Positions 40,301 through 54,200 of a stretch of DNA of 64,000 nucleotides are shown one piece after another; the first letter of the stretch is position 1; every line of letters begins with the position of its first letter. Both the position numbers and the translations under genes were made by a program. This DNA comes from Osedax fenrisi (taxonomy: Eukaryota; Annelida; Polychaeta; Sabellida; Siboglinidae): assembly GCA_964019155.1 (NCBI GenBank), contig OZ025244.1:32486903-32550902 (forward strand). Reading direction: 5' to 3'. The notes beneath the pieces are model-generated. The model was not told where the DNA came from. It saw only the letters and a program-made list of their open reading frames with translations, and made no database searches.

Positions 40301-41312
40301 GCTAACTCTAGGTAATTCTAGCTAACTCTAGCTAACTCTAGCTAACTCTAGGTAACTCTAGCTAACTCTAGCTAACTCTAGCTAACTCTAGGTAACTTTA
40401 GCTAACTCTAGCTAACTCTAGCTAACTCTAGGTAACTCTAGCTAACTCTAGCTAACTCTAGCTAACTTTAGCTAACTCTAGCTAACTCTAGCTAACTCTA
40501 GGTAACTCTAGCTAACTCTAGCTAACTTTAGCTAACTCTAGGTAACTCTAGCTAACTCTAGCTAACTCTAGCTAACTCTAGCTAACTCTAGCTAACTCTA
40601 TGTAACTCTAGGTAACTCTAGCTAACTTTAGATAACTCTAGCTAACTCTAGCTAACTCTAGCTAACTCTAGGTAACTCTAGCTAACTCTAGCTAACGTTA
40701 GCTAACTCTAGCTAACTCTAGCTAACTTTAGCTAACTCTAGCTAACTCTAGCTAACTCTAGGTAACTCTAGCTAACTCTAGCTAACTCTAGCTAACTCTA
40801 GGTAACTTTAGGTAACTCTAGCTAACTTTAGCTAACTCTAGATAACTCTAGCTAACTCTAGGTAACTCTAGCTAACTCTAGCTAACTCTAGCTAACTCTA
40901 GCTAACTTTAGCTAACTCTAGGTAACTCTAGATAACTCTAGCTAACTCTAGCTAACTCTAGCTAACTCTATGTAACTCTAGGTAACTCTAGATAACTTTA
41001 GCTAACTCTAGCTAACTCTAGCTAACTCTAGCTAACTTTAAGTAACTCTAGCTAACTCTAGCTAACTTTAGCTAACTCTAGCTAACTCTAGCTAACTCTA
41101 GGTAACTCTAGGTAACTCTAGCTAACTCTAGCTAACTTTAGCTAACTCTATGTAACTCTAGCTAACTCTAGCTAACTCTAGCTAACTCTAGGTAATTCTA
41201 GCTAACTCTAGCTAACTCTATGTAACTCTAGCTAACTCTAGCTAACTCTAGCTAACTCTAGCTAACTCTAGGTAACTCTAGGTAACTCTAGGTAACTCTA
41301 AGTAACTCTAGG
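37341..41312. repeat. Decamer satellite array 8
   Basis: 4.0 kb of decamers. The early part (37,581-37,630) has an unusual cluster of variants, CTAACAATAG and CTAACTCATTG. A CTAACGTTAG at 40,692-40,701 lies in a different neighbourhood from all others. A 1,040-bp duplication fills the middle. Before block 8 one GTAAC monomer has become AGTAACTCTA. Only satellite is present. Confidence 0.99.
38251..40370 (+). repeat. Higher-order tandem duplication, period 1,040 bp
   Basis: 38,251-39,330 is repeated at 39,291-40,370. Rare monomers line up at an offset of 1,040: CTAACTCTTG 38,321/39,361, the CTGACTCTAG variant 38,641/39,681 and GTAAGTCTAGATAAC 39,001/40,041. No difference was noticed between the copies, which suggests a recent event. 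Confidence 0.87.
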
Positions 41313-41743
41313 TTACAACTATATGCTACACTAAAATATAATACTCCATCTACTCGACTTAGGTCATCGAATGATAAACTTGTACTCGTCTATCATAAAT
41401 CCAAGTTGATTCGAATAAGTAATCGTGCTTTCTCGTGTAGTTCACCAACGTTATGGAATTCTATTCCTCTCCATATCAGATCAATACATTATACACATAA
41501 GTTTAAGAATGTATTGAAATCATATATATTATCAACTAATTGATACTTGATTGTTTAATATATAATTATAATATTTTGTATAACTTATATTACACGATTG
41601 TTTATGTTTTTTTGTTTACTATATGTTTTTTACTATATGTTTATGTTTATAATCATCTTCTTTTCTCACACTTATCAGAACAATCTTTGTTGTTATTTAA
41701 TGAGTGTTTAAATAAATCGTCTTATTATTATTATTATTATTAT
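41313..41743 (+). repeat. AT-rich block, copy 8 (most diverged, altered right edge)
   Basis: Private changes are C to A at 41,321 (AACTATATG), two C to T changes at 41,416 and 41,420 (GAATAAGTAATCG) and G to T at 41,537. The right edge reads TTATTATGTAACTC where the other copies read TTATTAGGTAACTC, so the right-hand TAGG is lost. It has the largest number of differences of any copy, so it is either older or has escaped homogenisation. Confidence 0.86.
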
Positions 41744-44323
41744 GTAACTCTAGCTAACTCTAGTTAACTCTAGCTAACTCTAGCTAACTCTAGGTAACTC
41801 TAGCTAACTCTATGTAACTCTAGGTAACTCTAGATAACTCTAGGTAACTTTAGCTAACTCTAGCTAACTCTAGCTAACTCTAGCTAACTCTAGCTAACTC
41901 TAGCTAACTCTAGTTAACTCTAGCTAACTCTAGGTAACTCTAGCTAACTCTAGCTAACTCTAGCTAACTCTAGGTAACTCTAGCTAACTCTATGTAACTC
42001 TAGATAACTCTAGCTAACTCTAGCTAACTCTAGCTAACTCTAGGTAAGTCTAGCTAACTCTAGCTAACTCTAGCTAACTCTAGCTAACTCTAGGTAACTT
42101 TAGCTAACTCTAGGTAACTCTAGCTAACTCTAGATAACTCTAGCTAACTCTAGCTAACTCTAGGTAACTCTAGCTAACTCTAGCTAACTCTAGGTAACTC
42201 TAGGTAACTCTAGGTAACTCTAGGTAACTCTAGCTAACTCTAGCTAACTTTAGGTAACTCTAGGTAACTCTAGCTAACTATAGCTAACTCTAGCTAACTC
42301 TAGCTAACTCTAGGTAACTCTAGGTAACTCTAGCTAACTTTAGCTAACTCTAGCTAACTCTAGCTAACTCTAGCTAACTCTAGCTAACTCTAGCTAACTC
42401 TAGCTAACTCTAGCTAACTTTAGGTAACTCTAGGTAACTCTAGGTAACTCTAGGTAACTTTAGCTAACTCTAGCTAACTCTAGCTAACTCTAGGTAACTC
42501 TAGCTAACTCTAGCTAACTCTAGCTAACTTTAGCTAATTCTAGCTAACTCTAGCTAACTCTAGGTAACTCTAGCTAACTCTAGCTAACTTTAGCTAACTC
42601 TAGGTAACTCTAGCTAACTCTAGCTAACTCTAGCTAACTCTAGGTAACTCTAGGTAACTCTAGGTAACTCTAGGTAACTCTAGCTAACTCTAGCTAACTT
42701 TAGGTAACTCTAGGTAACTCTAGCTAACTATAGCTAACTCTAGCTAACTCTAGCTAACTCTAGGTAACTCTAGCTAACTCTAGCTAACTTTAGGTAACTC
42801 TAGGTAACTCTAGCTAACTATAGCTAACTCTAGCTAACTCTAGCTAACTCTAGGTAACTCTAGGTAACTCTAGCTAACTTTAGCTAACTCTAGCTAACTC
42901 TAGCTAACTCTAGCTAACTCTAGCTAACTCTAGCTAACTCTAGCTAACTCTAGCTAACTTTAGGTAACTCTAGGTAACTCTAGGTAACTCTAGGTAACTT
43001 TAGCTAACTCTAGCTAACTCTAGCTAACTCTATGTAACTCTAGGTAACTCTAGCTAACTCTAGGTAACTCTAGCTAACTCTAGCTAACTTTAGCTAACTC
43101 TATGTAACTCTAGCTAACTCTAGCTAACTCTAGCTAACTCTAGGTAACTCTAGCTAACTCTAGCTAACTCTAACTAACTCTAGCTAACTCTAGGTAACTC
43201 TAGCTAACTCTAGCTAACTCTAGCTAACTCTAGGTAACTCTAGGTAACTCTAGCTAACGTTAGCTAACTCTAGGTAACTATAGGTAACTCTAGGTAACTC
43301 TAGCTATCTCTAGCTAACTCTAGCTAACTCTAGCTAACTCTATCTAACTCTAGCTAACTCTAGGTAAGTCTAGCTAACTCTAGGTAACTCTAGGTAACTC
43401 TAGGTAACTTTAGCTAACTCTAGCTAACTCTAGCTAACTCTAGGTAACTCTAGCTAACTCTAGCTAACTCTAGCTAACTTTAGCTAATTCTAGCTAACTC
43501 TAGCTAACTCTAGCTAACTCTAGCTAACTCTAGGTAACTCTAGGTAACTCTAGCTAAATCTAGCTAACTCTAGCTAACTCTAGGTAACTCTAGCTAACTT
43601 TAGCTAACTCTAGCTAACTCTAGCTAACTCTAGGTAACTCTAGCTAACTCTAGCTAACTCTAGGTACCTCTAGCTAACTCTAGCTAACTTTATCTAACTT
43701 TAGCTAACTCTAGCTAACTCTAGCTAACTCTGCTAACTCTAGCTAACTTTAGGTAACTCTAGCTAACCCTAGCTAACTTTAGCTAACTCTAGCTAACTCT
43801 AGCTAACTTTAGCTAACTCTAGCTAACTCTAGCTAACTCTAGGTAACTCTAGCTAACTCTAGCTAACTTTAGCTAACTCTATGTAACTCTAGCTAACTCT
43901 AGCTAACTCTAGCTAACTCTAGGTAATTCTAGCTAACTCTAGTTAACTCTAGCTAACTCTAGCTAACTCTAGCTAACTTTAGGTAACTCTAGCTAACTCT
44001 AGCTAACTTTAGCTAACTCTAGCTAACTCTAGCTAACTTTAGCTAACTCTAGCTAACTCTAGCTAACTCTAGGTAACTCTAGCTAACTCTAGATAACTTT
44101 AGCTAACTCTATGTAATTCTAGCTAACTCTAGCTAACTCTAGCTAACTCTAGGTAATTCTAGCTAACTCTAGCTAACTCTAGCTAACTCTAGGTAACTCT
44201 AGCTAACTCTAGCTAACTCTAGCTAACTCTAGCTAACTCTAGGTAACTCTAGTTAACTCTAGCTAACTCTAGCTAACTCTAGGTAACTCTAGGTAACTCT
44301 AGGTAACTCTAGGTAACTCTAGG
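41744..44323. repeat. Decamer satellite array 9
   Basis: 2.6 kb of decamers, unusually rich in runs of GTAACTCTAG (for example 42,190-42,230 and 42,420-42,460). 42,241-42,490 is repeated at 42,781-43,030 (period 540), with a further partial copy from about 42,691. CTAACGTTAG is at 43,254-43,263, and a 9-bp CTAACTCTG at 43,724-43,732 shifts the register. Only satellite is present. Confidence 0.99.
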
Positions 44324-44752
44324 TTACAACTCTATGCTACACTAAAATATAATACTCCATCTACTCGACTTAGGTCATCGAATGATAAACTTGTACTCGT
44401 CTATCATAAATCCAAGTTGATTCGAACAAGCAATCGTGCTTTCTCGTGTAGTTCACCAACGTTATGGAATTCTATTCCTCTCCATATCAGATCAATACAT
44501 TATACACATAAGTTTAAGAATGTATTGAAATCATATATATTATCAACGAATTGATACTTGATTGTTTAATATATAATTATAATATTTTGTATAATTTATA
44601 TTACATTATTGTTTATGTTTTTTTGTTTACTATATGTTTTTACTATATGTTTATGTTTATAATCATCTTCTTTTCTCACACTTATCAGAACAATCTTTGT
44701 TGTTATTTAATGAGTGTTTAAATAAATCGTCTTATTATTATTATTATTATTA
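44324..44752 (+). repeat. AT-rich block, copy 9 (429 bp)
   Basis: It has seven TTA units, one T fewer in the second T-run, C to T at about 44,595 and a CG to TT change at about 44,606-44,607 (TTACATTATT). The double change removes a CpG. It has TAGG flanks and class B decamers downstream. Confidence 0.86.
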
Positions 44753-47700
44753 GGTAACTCTAGCTAACTCTAGTTAACTCTAGCTAACTCTAGCTAACTC
44801 TAGCTAACTCTAGCTAACTCTAGCTAACTCTAGGTAACTCTAGCTAACTCTAGGTAACTCTAGGTAACTCTAGCTAACTTTAGCTAACTCTAGCTAACTC
44901 TAGGTCAATTTAGCTAACTCTAGCTTACTCTAGTTAACTCTAGCTAACTCTAGGTAACTCTAGGTAACTCTAGCTAACTCTAGCTAACTCTAGCTAACTC
45001 TAGCTAACTCTATGTAACTCTAGCTAACTTTAGCTAACTCTAGCTAACTCTAGGTAACTCTAGCTAACTCTAGGTAACTCTAGGTAACTCTAGCTAACTG
45101 TAGCTAACTCTAGCTAACTCTAGCTAACTCTAGCTAACTCTAGCTAACTTTAGGTAACTATAGGTAACTCTAGGTAACTCTAGGTAACTCTAGGTAACTA
45201 TAGGTAACTTTAGCTAACTCTAGCTAACTCTAGCTAACTCTAGGTAACTCTAGCTAACTCTAGCTAACTCTAGCTAACTCTAGCTAACTCTAGCTAACTC
45301 TAGGTAACTCTAGGTAACTCTAGCTAACTTTAGCTAACTCTAGTTAACTCTAGTTAACTCTAGCTAACTCTAGCTAACTCTAGGTAACTCTAGGTAACTC
45401 TAGGTAACTCTAGGTAACTCTAGCTAACTCTAGCTAACTCTAGCTAACTCTAGCTAACTCTATGTAACTCTAGCTAACTTTAGCTAACTCTAGCTAACTC
45501 TAGCTAACTCTAGGTAACTCTAGCTAACTCTAGCTAACTCTAGCTAACTCTAGGTAACTCTAGCTAACTCTAGCTAACTCTATGTAACTCTAGCTAACTC
45601 TAGCTAACTCTAGCTAACTCTAGGTAACGCTAGCTAACTCTAGCTAACTCTAGCTAACTCTAGGTAACTCTAGGTAACTCTAGGTAACTCTAGCTAACTC
45701 TAGCTAACTCTAGGTAACTCTAGGTAACTCTAGCTAACTCTAGGTGACTCTAGGTAACTCTAGCTAACTCTAGCTAACTCTAGCTAACTCTAGGTAACTC
45801 TAGGTAACTCTAGCTAACTTTAGCTAACTCTAGCTAACTCTAGCTAACTCTAGGTAACTCTAGCTAACTCTAGCTAACTCTAGCTAACTCTAGCTAACTC
45901 TAGCTAACTCTAGCTAACTTTAGCTAATTTAGCTAACTCTAGCTAACTCTAGGTAACTCTAGCTAACTCTAGCTAACTTTAGCTAACTCTAGGTAACTCT
46001 AGCTAACTCTAGCTAACTCTAGCTAACTCTAGCTAACTCTAGCTAACTCTATGTAACTCTAGGTAACTCTAGCTAACTTTACCTAACTCTAGCTAACTCT
46101 AGCTAACTCTAGCTAACTCTAGGTAACTCTAGCTAACTCTAGCTAACTTTAGCTAACTCTAGCTAACTCTAGCTAACTTTAGCTAACTCTAGCTAACTCT
46201 AGCTAACTCTAGCTAACTTTAAGTAACTCTAGCTAACTCTAGCTAACTTTAGCTAACTCTAGCTAACTCTAGCTAACTCTAGCTAACTCTAGCTAACTCT
46301 AGCTAACTCTAGCTAACTCTAGCTAACTCTATGTAACTCTAGGTAACTCTAGCTAACTTTACCTAACTCTAGCTAACTCTAGCTAACTCTAGCTAACTCT
46401 AGGTAACTCTAGCTAACTCTAGCTAACTTTAGCTAACTCTAGCTAACTCTAGCTAACTTTAGCTAACTCTAGCTAACTCTAGCTAACTCTAGCTAACTTT
46501 AAGTAACTCTAGCTAACTCTAGCTAACTTTAGCTAACTCTAGCTAACTCTAGCTAACTTTAGCTAACTTTAGCTAACTCTAGGTAACTTTAGCTAACTCT
46601 AGCTAACTCTAGTTAACTCTAGCTAACTCTAGCTAACTCTAGGTAACTCTAGCTAACTCTAGCTAACTATAGCTAACTCTAGGTAACGCTAGCTAACTCT
46701 AGCTAACTCTAGCTAACTCTAGCTAACTCTAGGTAACTCTAGGTAACGCTAGCTAACTCTAGCTAACTCTAGCTAACTCTAGGTAACTCTATGTAACTCT
46801 AGGTAACTCTAGCTAACTCTAGCTAACTCTAGGTAACTCTAGGTAACTCTAGCTAACTCTAGCTAACTCTATCTAACTCTAGGTAACTCTAGGTAACTCT
46901 AGCTAACGTTAGCTAACTCTAGGTAACTATAGGTAACTCTAGGTAACTCTAGCTAACTCTAGCTAACTCTAGCTAACTCTAGCTAACTCTAGGTAACTCT
47001 AGCTAACTCTAGGTAAATCTAGGTAACTCTAGCTAACTTTAGCTAACTCTAGCTAACTTTAGGTAACTTTAGCTAACTTTAGCTAACTCTAGCTAACTCT
47101 AGCTAACTCTAGCTAACTCTAGGTAACTCTAGTTAACTCTAGCTAACTCTAGCTAACTCTAGCTAATTCTAGCTAACTCTAGCTAACTCTTGCTAACTCT
47201 AGCTAACTTTAAGTAACTCTAGCTAACTCTAGCTAACTTTAGCTAACTCTAGCTAACTCTAGCTAACTTTAGCTAACTCTAGCTAACTCTAGGTAACTCT
47301 AGGTAACTCTAGCTAACTCTAGCTAACTCTAGCTAACTCTAGCTAATTTTAGCTAACTCTAGCTACCTCTAGCTAACTCTAGCTAACTCTAGCTAACTCT
47401 AGGTAACTTTAGCTAACTCTAGGTAACTCTAAATAACTCTATCTAACTCTAGCTAACTCTAGCTAACTCTAGGTAAGTATAGCTAACTCTAGCTAACTCT
47501 AGCTAACTCTAGCTAACTCTATGTAACTCTAGGTAACTCTAGCTAACTTTAGCTAACTCTAGATAACTCTAGCTAACTCTAGGTAACTCTAGCTAACTCT
47601 AGCTAACTCTAGCTAACTCTAGCTAACTTTAGCTAACTCTAGGTAACTCTAGCTAACTCTAGCTAACTCTAGCTAACTCTAGCTAGCTCTATGTAACTCT

Positions 47701-50700
47701 AGGTAACTCTAGATAACTTTAGCTAACTCTAGCTAACTCTAGCTAACTCTAGCTAACTTTAAGTAACTCTAGCTAACTCTAGCTAACTTTAGCTAACTCT
47801 AGCTAACTCTAGCTAACTTTAGCTAACTCTAGCTAACTCTAGGTAACTCTAGGTAACTCTAGCTAACTCTAGCTAACTTTAGCTAACTCTATGTAACTCT
47901 AGCTAACGCTAGCTAACTCTAGCTAACTCTAGGTAATTCTAGCTAACTCTAGCTAACTCTAGGTAACTCTAGCTAACTCTAGGTAACTCTAGCTAACTCT
48001 AGCTAACTTTAGCTAACTCTAGCTAACTCTAGCTAACTTTAGCTAACTCTAGCTAACTCTAGCTAACTCTAGCTAACTTTAAGTAACTCTAGCTAACTCT
48101 AGCTAACTTTAGCTAACTCTAGCTAACTCTAGCTAACTTTAGCTAACTTTAGCTAACTCTAGGTAACTCTAGCTAACTCTAGCTAATTTTAGCTAACTCT
48201 AGCTACCTCTAGCTAACTCTAGCTAACTCTAGCTAACTCTAGGTAACTTTAGCTAACTCTAGGTAACTCTAAATAACTCTATCTAACTCTAGCTAACTCT
48301 AGCTAACTCTAGGTAAGTCTAGCTAACTCTAGCTAACTCTAGCTAACTCTAGCTAACTCTATGTAACTCTAGGTAACTCTAGCTAACTTTAAGTAACTCT
48401 AGCTAACTCTAGCTAACTTTAGCTAACTCTAGCTAACTCTAGCTAACTTTAGCTAACTCTAGCTAACTCTAGGTAACTCTAGGTAACTCTAGCTAACTCT
48501 AGCTAACTCTAGCTAACTCTAGCTAACTCTAGCTAACTCTAGGTAACTTTAGCTAACTCTAGGTAACTCTAAATAACTCTATCTAACTCTAGCTAACTCT
48601 AGCTAACTCTAGGTAAGTCTAGCTAACTCTAGCTAACTCTAGCTAACTCTAGCTAACTCTATGTAACTCTAGGTAACTCTAGCTAACTTTAGCTAACTCT
48701 AGATAACTCTAGCTAACTCTAGGTAACTCTAGCTAACTCTAGCTAACTCTAGCTAACTCTAGCTAACTTTAGCTAACTCTAGGTAACTCTAGCTAACTCT
48801 AGCTAACTCTAGCTAACTCTAGCTAACTCTATGTAACTCTAGGTAACTCTAGATAACTTTAGCTAACTCTAGCTAACTCTAGCTAACTCTAGCTAACTTT
48901 AAGTAACTCTAGCTAACTCTAGCTAACTTTAGCTAACTCTAGCTAACTCTAGCTAACTTTAGCTAACTCTAGCTAACTCTAGGTAACTCTAGGTAACTCT
49001 AGCTAACTCTAGCTAACTTTAGCTAACTCTATGTAACTCTAGCTAACGCTAGCTAACTCTAGCTAACTCTAGGTAATTCTAGCTAACTCTAGCTAACTCT
49101 AGGTAACTCTAGCTAACTCTAGGTAACTCTAGCTAACTCTAGCTAACTTTAGCTAACTCTAGCTAACTCTAGCTAACTTTAGCTAACTCTAGCTAACTCT
49201 AGCTAACTCTAGCTAACTTTAAGTAACTCTAGCTAACTCTAGCTAACTTTAGCTAACTCTAGCTAACTCTAGCTAACTTTAGCTAACTTTAGCTAACTCT
49301 AGGTAACTTTAGCTAACTCTAGCTAACTCTAGTTAACTCTAGCTAACTCTAGCTAACTCTAGGTAACTCTAGCTAACTCTAGCTAACTATAGCTAACTCT
49401 AGGTAACGCTAGCTAACTCTAGCTAACTCTAGCTAACTCTAGCTAACTCTAGGTAACTCTAGGTAACGCTAGCTAACTCTAGCTAACTCTAGCTAACTCT
49501 AGGTAACTCTATGTAACTCTAGGTAACTCTAGCTAACTCTAGCTAACTCTAGGTAACTCTAGGTAACTCTAGCTAACTCTAGCTAACTCTATCTAACTCT
49601 AGGTAACTCTAGGTAACTCTAGCTAACGTTAGCTAACTCTAGGTAACTATAGGTAACTCTAGGTAACTCTAGCTAACTCTAGCTAACTCTAGCTAACTCT
49701 AGCTAACTCTAGGTAACTCTAGCTAACTCTAGGTAAATCTAGGTAACTCTAGCTAACTTTAGCTAACTCTAGCTAACTTTAGGTAACTTTAGCTAACTTT
49801 AGCTAACTCTAGCTAACTCTAGCTAACTCTAGCTAACTCTAGGTAACTCTAGTTAACTCTAGCTAACTCTAGCTAACTCTAGCTAATTCTAGCTAACTCT
49901 AGCTAACTCTTGCTAACTCTAGCTAACTTTAAGTAACTCTAGCTAACTCTAGATAACTTTAGCTAACTCTAGCTAACTCTAGCTAACTTTAGCTAACTCT
50001 AGCTAACTCTAGGTAACTCTAGGTAACTCTAGCTAACTCTAGCTAACTCTAGCTAACTCTAGCTAATTTTAGCTAACTCTAGCTACCTCTAGCTAACTCT
50101 AGCTAACTCTAGCTAACTCTAGGTAACTTTAGCTAACTCTAGGTAACTCTAAATAACTCTATCTAACTCTAGCTAACTCTAGCTAACTCTAGGTAAGTCT
50201 AGCTAACTCTAGCTAACTCTAGCTAACTCTAGCTAACTCTATGTAACTCTAGGTAACTCTAGCTAACTTTAGCTAACTCTAGATAACTCTAGCTAACTCT
50301 AGGTAACTCTAGCTAACTCTAGCTAACTCTAGCTAACTCTAGCTAACTTTAGCTAACTCTAGGTAACTCTAGCTAACTCTAGCTAACTCTAGCTAACTCT
50401 AGCTAACTCTATGTAACTCTAGGTAACTCTAGATAACTTTAGCTAACTCTAGCTAACTCTAGCTAACTCTAGCTAACTTTAAGTAACTCTAGCTAACTCT
50501 AGCTAACTTTAGCTAACTCTAGCTAACTCTAGCTAACTTTAGCTAACTCTAGCTAACTCTAGGTAACTCTAGGTAACTCTAGCTAACTCTAGCTAACTTT
50601 AGCTAACTCTATGTAACTCTAGCTAACGCTAGCTAACTCTAGCTAACTCTAGGTAATTCTAGCTAACTCTAGCTAACTCTAGGTAACTCTAGCTAACTCT

Positions 50701-50783
50701 AGCTAACTCTAGCTAACTCTAGCTAACTCTAGGTAACTCTAGATAACTCTAGGTAACTCTAGGTAACTCTAGGTAACTCTAGG
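44753..50783. repeat. Decamer satellite array 10
   Basis: 6.0 kb of decamers. One 9-bp monomer, CTAATTTAG, at 45,924-45,932 shifts the register. CTAACGTTAG is at 46,903-46,912 and 49,623-49,632. The variant TTTACCTAACTC at 46,081 returns at 46,361 (period 280). Monomers CTAACGCTAG and CTACCTCTAG are typical of this array. Two larger duplications are listed separately. Only satellite is present. Confidence 0.99.
46391..50700 (+). repeat. Nested higher-order duplications, periods 2,720 and 1,140 bp
   Basis: 46,391-47,980 matches 49,111-50,700 at an offset of 2,720; CTAACGTTAG 46,903/49,623 and CTAACGCTAG 47,903/50,623 coincide, and GTAAGTATAG at 47,471 is GTAAGTCTAG at 50,191. Between the two, the stretch ending with CTAACGCTAG is repeated once more at an offset of 1,140 (47,903/49,043). 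At least two rounds of duplication are needed to explain this order. Confidence 0.87.
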
Positions 50784-51216
50784 TTACAACTCTATGCTAC
50801 ACTAAAATATAATACTCCATCTACTCGACTTAGGTCATCGAATGATAAACTTGTACTCGTCTATCATAAATCCAAGTTGATTCGAACAAGCAATCGTGCT
50901 TTCTCGTGTAGTTCACCAACGTTATGGAATTCTATTCCTCTCCATATCAGATCAATACATTATACACATAAGTTTAAGAATGTATTGAAATCATATATAT
51001 TATCAACGAATTGATACTTGATTGTTTAATATATAATTATAATATTTTGTATAACTTATATTACACGATTGTTTATGTTTTTTTGTTTACTATATGTTTT
51101 TTACTATATGTTTATGTTTATAATCATCTTCTCTTCTCACACTTATCAGAACAATCTTTGTTGTTATTTAATGAGTGTTTAAATAAATCGTCTTATTATT
51201 ATTATTATTATTATTA
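50784..51216 (+). repeat. AT-rich 433-bp block, copy 10
   Basis: It has eight TTA units and a T to C change at 51,133 (CTTCTCTTCTCAC) that is shared with copies 11 and 12 only. The downstream class B decamers contain an extra CTAACTATAG at about 51,280 that is also shared by those three. Copies 10-12 therefore form a subfamily. Confidence 0.87.
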
Positions 51217-54200
51217 GGTAACTCTAGCTAACTCTAGTTAACTCTAGCTAACTCTAGCTAACTCTAGCTAACTCTAGCTAACTATAGCTAACTCTAGGTA
51301 ACTCTAGCTAACTCTAGGTAACTCTAGGTAACTCTAGCTAACTCTAGGTAACTTTAGCTAACTCTAGCTAACTCTAGCTAACTCTAGCTAACTCTAGCTA
51401 ACTCTAGCTAACTCTAGCTAACTCTAGCTAACTCTAGGTAACTCTAGCTAACTCTAGCTAACTCTAGCTAACTCTAGCTAACTCTAGCTAACTCTAGGTA
51501 ACTCTAGCTAACTCTATGTAACTTTAGCTAACTCTAGCTAACTCTAGCTAACTCTAGCTAACTCTAGCTAACTCTAGGTAACTCTAGCTAACTCTAGCTA
51601 ACTCTAGCTAACTCTAGCTAACTCTAGCTAACTCTAGCTAACTCTAGCTAACTCTAGCTAACTCTAGGTAACTCTAGATAACTCTAGCTAACTCTAGGTA
51701 ACTTTAGCTAACTCTAGCTAACTCTAGCTAACTCTAGCTAACTCTAGCTAACTCTAGCTAACTCTAGCTAACTCTAGGTAACTCTAGCTAACTCTAGCTA
51801 ACTCTAGCTAACTCTAGCTAACTCTAGCTAACTCTAGGTAACTCTAGCTAACTCTATGTAACTCTAGATAACTCTAGCTAACTCTAGCTAACTCTAGCTA
51901 ACTCTAGGTAAGTCTAGCTAACTCTAGCTAACTCTAGCTAACTCTAGCTAACTCTAGCTAATTTTAGCTAACTCTAGCTAACTCTAGCTAACTCTAGCTA
52001 ACTCTAGCTAACTCTAGGTAACTTTAGCTAACTCTAGGTAACTTTAGCTAACTCTAGCTAACTCTAGGTAACTCTAGCTAACTCTAGCTAACTCTAGGTA
52101 ACTCTAGCTAACTCTAGCTAACTCTAGCTAACTCTAGGTAACGCTAGCTAACTCTAGCTAACTCTAGCTAACTCTAGCTAACTCTAGGTAACTCTAGGTA
52201 ACTCTAGCTAACTCTAGCTAACTCTAGGTAACTCTAGCTAACTCTAGCTAACTCTAGGTAACTCTAGGTAACTCTAGCTAACTCTAGCTAACTCTAGCTA
52301 ACTCTAGGTAACTCTAGGTAACTCTAGGTAACTTTAGCTAACTCTGGCTAACTCTAGCTAACTCTAGGTAACTCTAGCTAACTTTAGCTAATTCTAGCTA
52401 ACTCTAGCTAACTCTAGGTAACTCTAGCTAACTCTAGCTAACTTTAGCTAACTCTAGGTAACTCTAGCTAACTCTAGGTAACTCTAGCTAACTCTAGCTA
52501 ACTCTAGCTAACTCTATGTAACTCTAGGTAACTCTAGCTAACTTTAGCTAACTCTAGCTAACTCTAGCTAACTCTAGCTAACTCTAGGTAACTCTAGCTA
52601 ACTCTAGCTAACTTTAGATAACTCTAGCTAACTCTAGCTAACTTTAGCTAACTCTAGCTAACTCTAGCTAACTCTAGCTAACTCTAGCTAATTTTAGCTA
52701 ACTCTAGCTAACTCTAGCTAACTCTAGCTAACTCTAGCTAACTCTATGTAACTTTAGCTAACTCTAGGTAACTTTAGCTAACTCTAGCTAACTCTAGTTA
52801 ACTCTAGCTAACTCTAGCTAACTCTAGGTAACTCTAGCTAACTCTAGCTAACTCTAGCTAACTCTAGGTAACTCTAGCTAACTCTAGCTAACTCTAGCTA
52901 ACTCTAGCTAACTCTAGCTAACTCTAGCTAACTCTAGCTAACTCTAGGTAACTCTAGCTAACTCTAGGTAAATCTAGGTAACTCTAGCTAACTTTAGCTA
53001 ACTCTAGCTAACTCTATATAACTTTAGCTAACTCTAGCTAACTCTAGCTAACTCTAGCTAACTCTAGCTAACTCTAGGTAACTCTAGTTAACTCTAGCTA
53101 ACTCTAGCTAACTCTAGCTAATTCTAGCTAACTCTAGCTAACTCTTGCTAACTCTAGCTAACTTTAAGTAACTCTAGCTAACTCTAGCTAACTTTAGCTA
53201 ACTCTAGCTAACTCTAGCTAACTTTAGCTAACTCTAGCTAACTCTAGGTAACTCTAGGTAACTCTAGCTAACTCTAGCTAACTCTAGCTAACTCTAGCTA
53301 ATTTTAGCTAACTCTAGCTAACTCTAGGTAACTCTAGGTAACTCTAGCTAACTCTAGCTAACTCTAGGTAACTCTAGCTAACTCTAGCTAACTCTAGGTA
53401 ACTCTAGCTAACTCTAGCTAACTCTAGCTAACTCTAGCTAACTCTAGCTAACTCTATGTAACTCTAGGTAACTCTAGCTAACTTTAGCTAACTCTAGCTA
53501 ACTCTAGCTAACTCTAGCTAACTCTAGGTAACTCTAGCTAACTCTATCTAACTTTAGATAACTCTAGCTAACTCTAGCTAACTTTAGCTAACTCTAGCTA
53601 ACTCTAGCTAACTCTAGCTAACTCTAGCTAATTTTAGCTAACTCTAGCTAACTCTAGCTAACTCTAGCTAACTCTAGCTAACTCTATGTAACTTTAGCTA
53701 ACTCTAGGTAACTTTAGCTAACTCTAGCTAACTCTAGTTAACTCTAGCTAACTCTAGCTAACTCTAGGTAACTCTAGCTAACTCTAGCTAACTCTAGCTA
53801 ACTCTAGGTAACTCTAGCTAACTCTAGCTAACTCTAGCTAACTCTAGCTAACTCTAGCTAACTCTAGCTAACTCTAGCTAACTCTAGCTAACTCTAGGTA
53901 AATCTAGGTAACTCTAGCTAACTTTAGCTAACTCTAGCTAACTCTAGGTAACTTTAGCTAACTCTAGCTAACTCTAGCTAACTCTAGCTAACTCTAGCTA
54001 ACTCTAGGTAACTCTAGTTAACTCTAGCTAACTCTAGCTAACTCTAGCTAATTCTAGCTAACTCTAGCTAACTCTTGCTAACTCTAGCTAACTTTAAGTA
54101 ACTCTAGCTAACTCTAGCTAACTTTAGCTAACTCTAGCTAACTCTAGCTAACTTTAGCTAACTCTAGCTAACTCTAGGTAACTCTAGGTAACTCTAGCTA

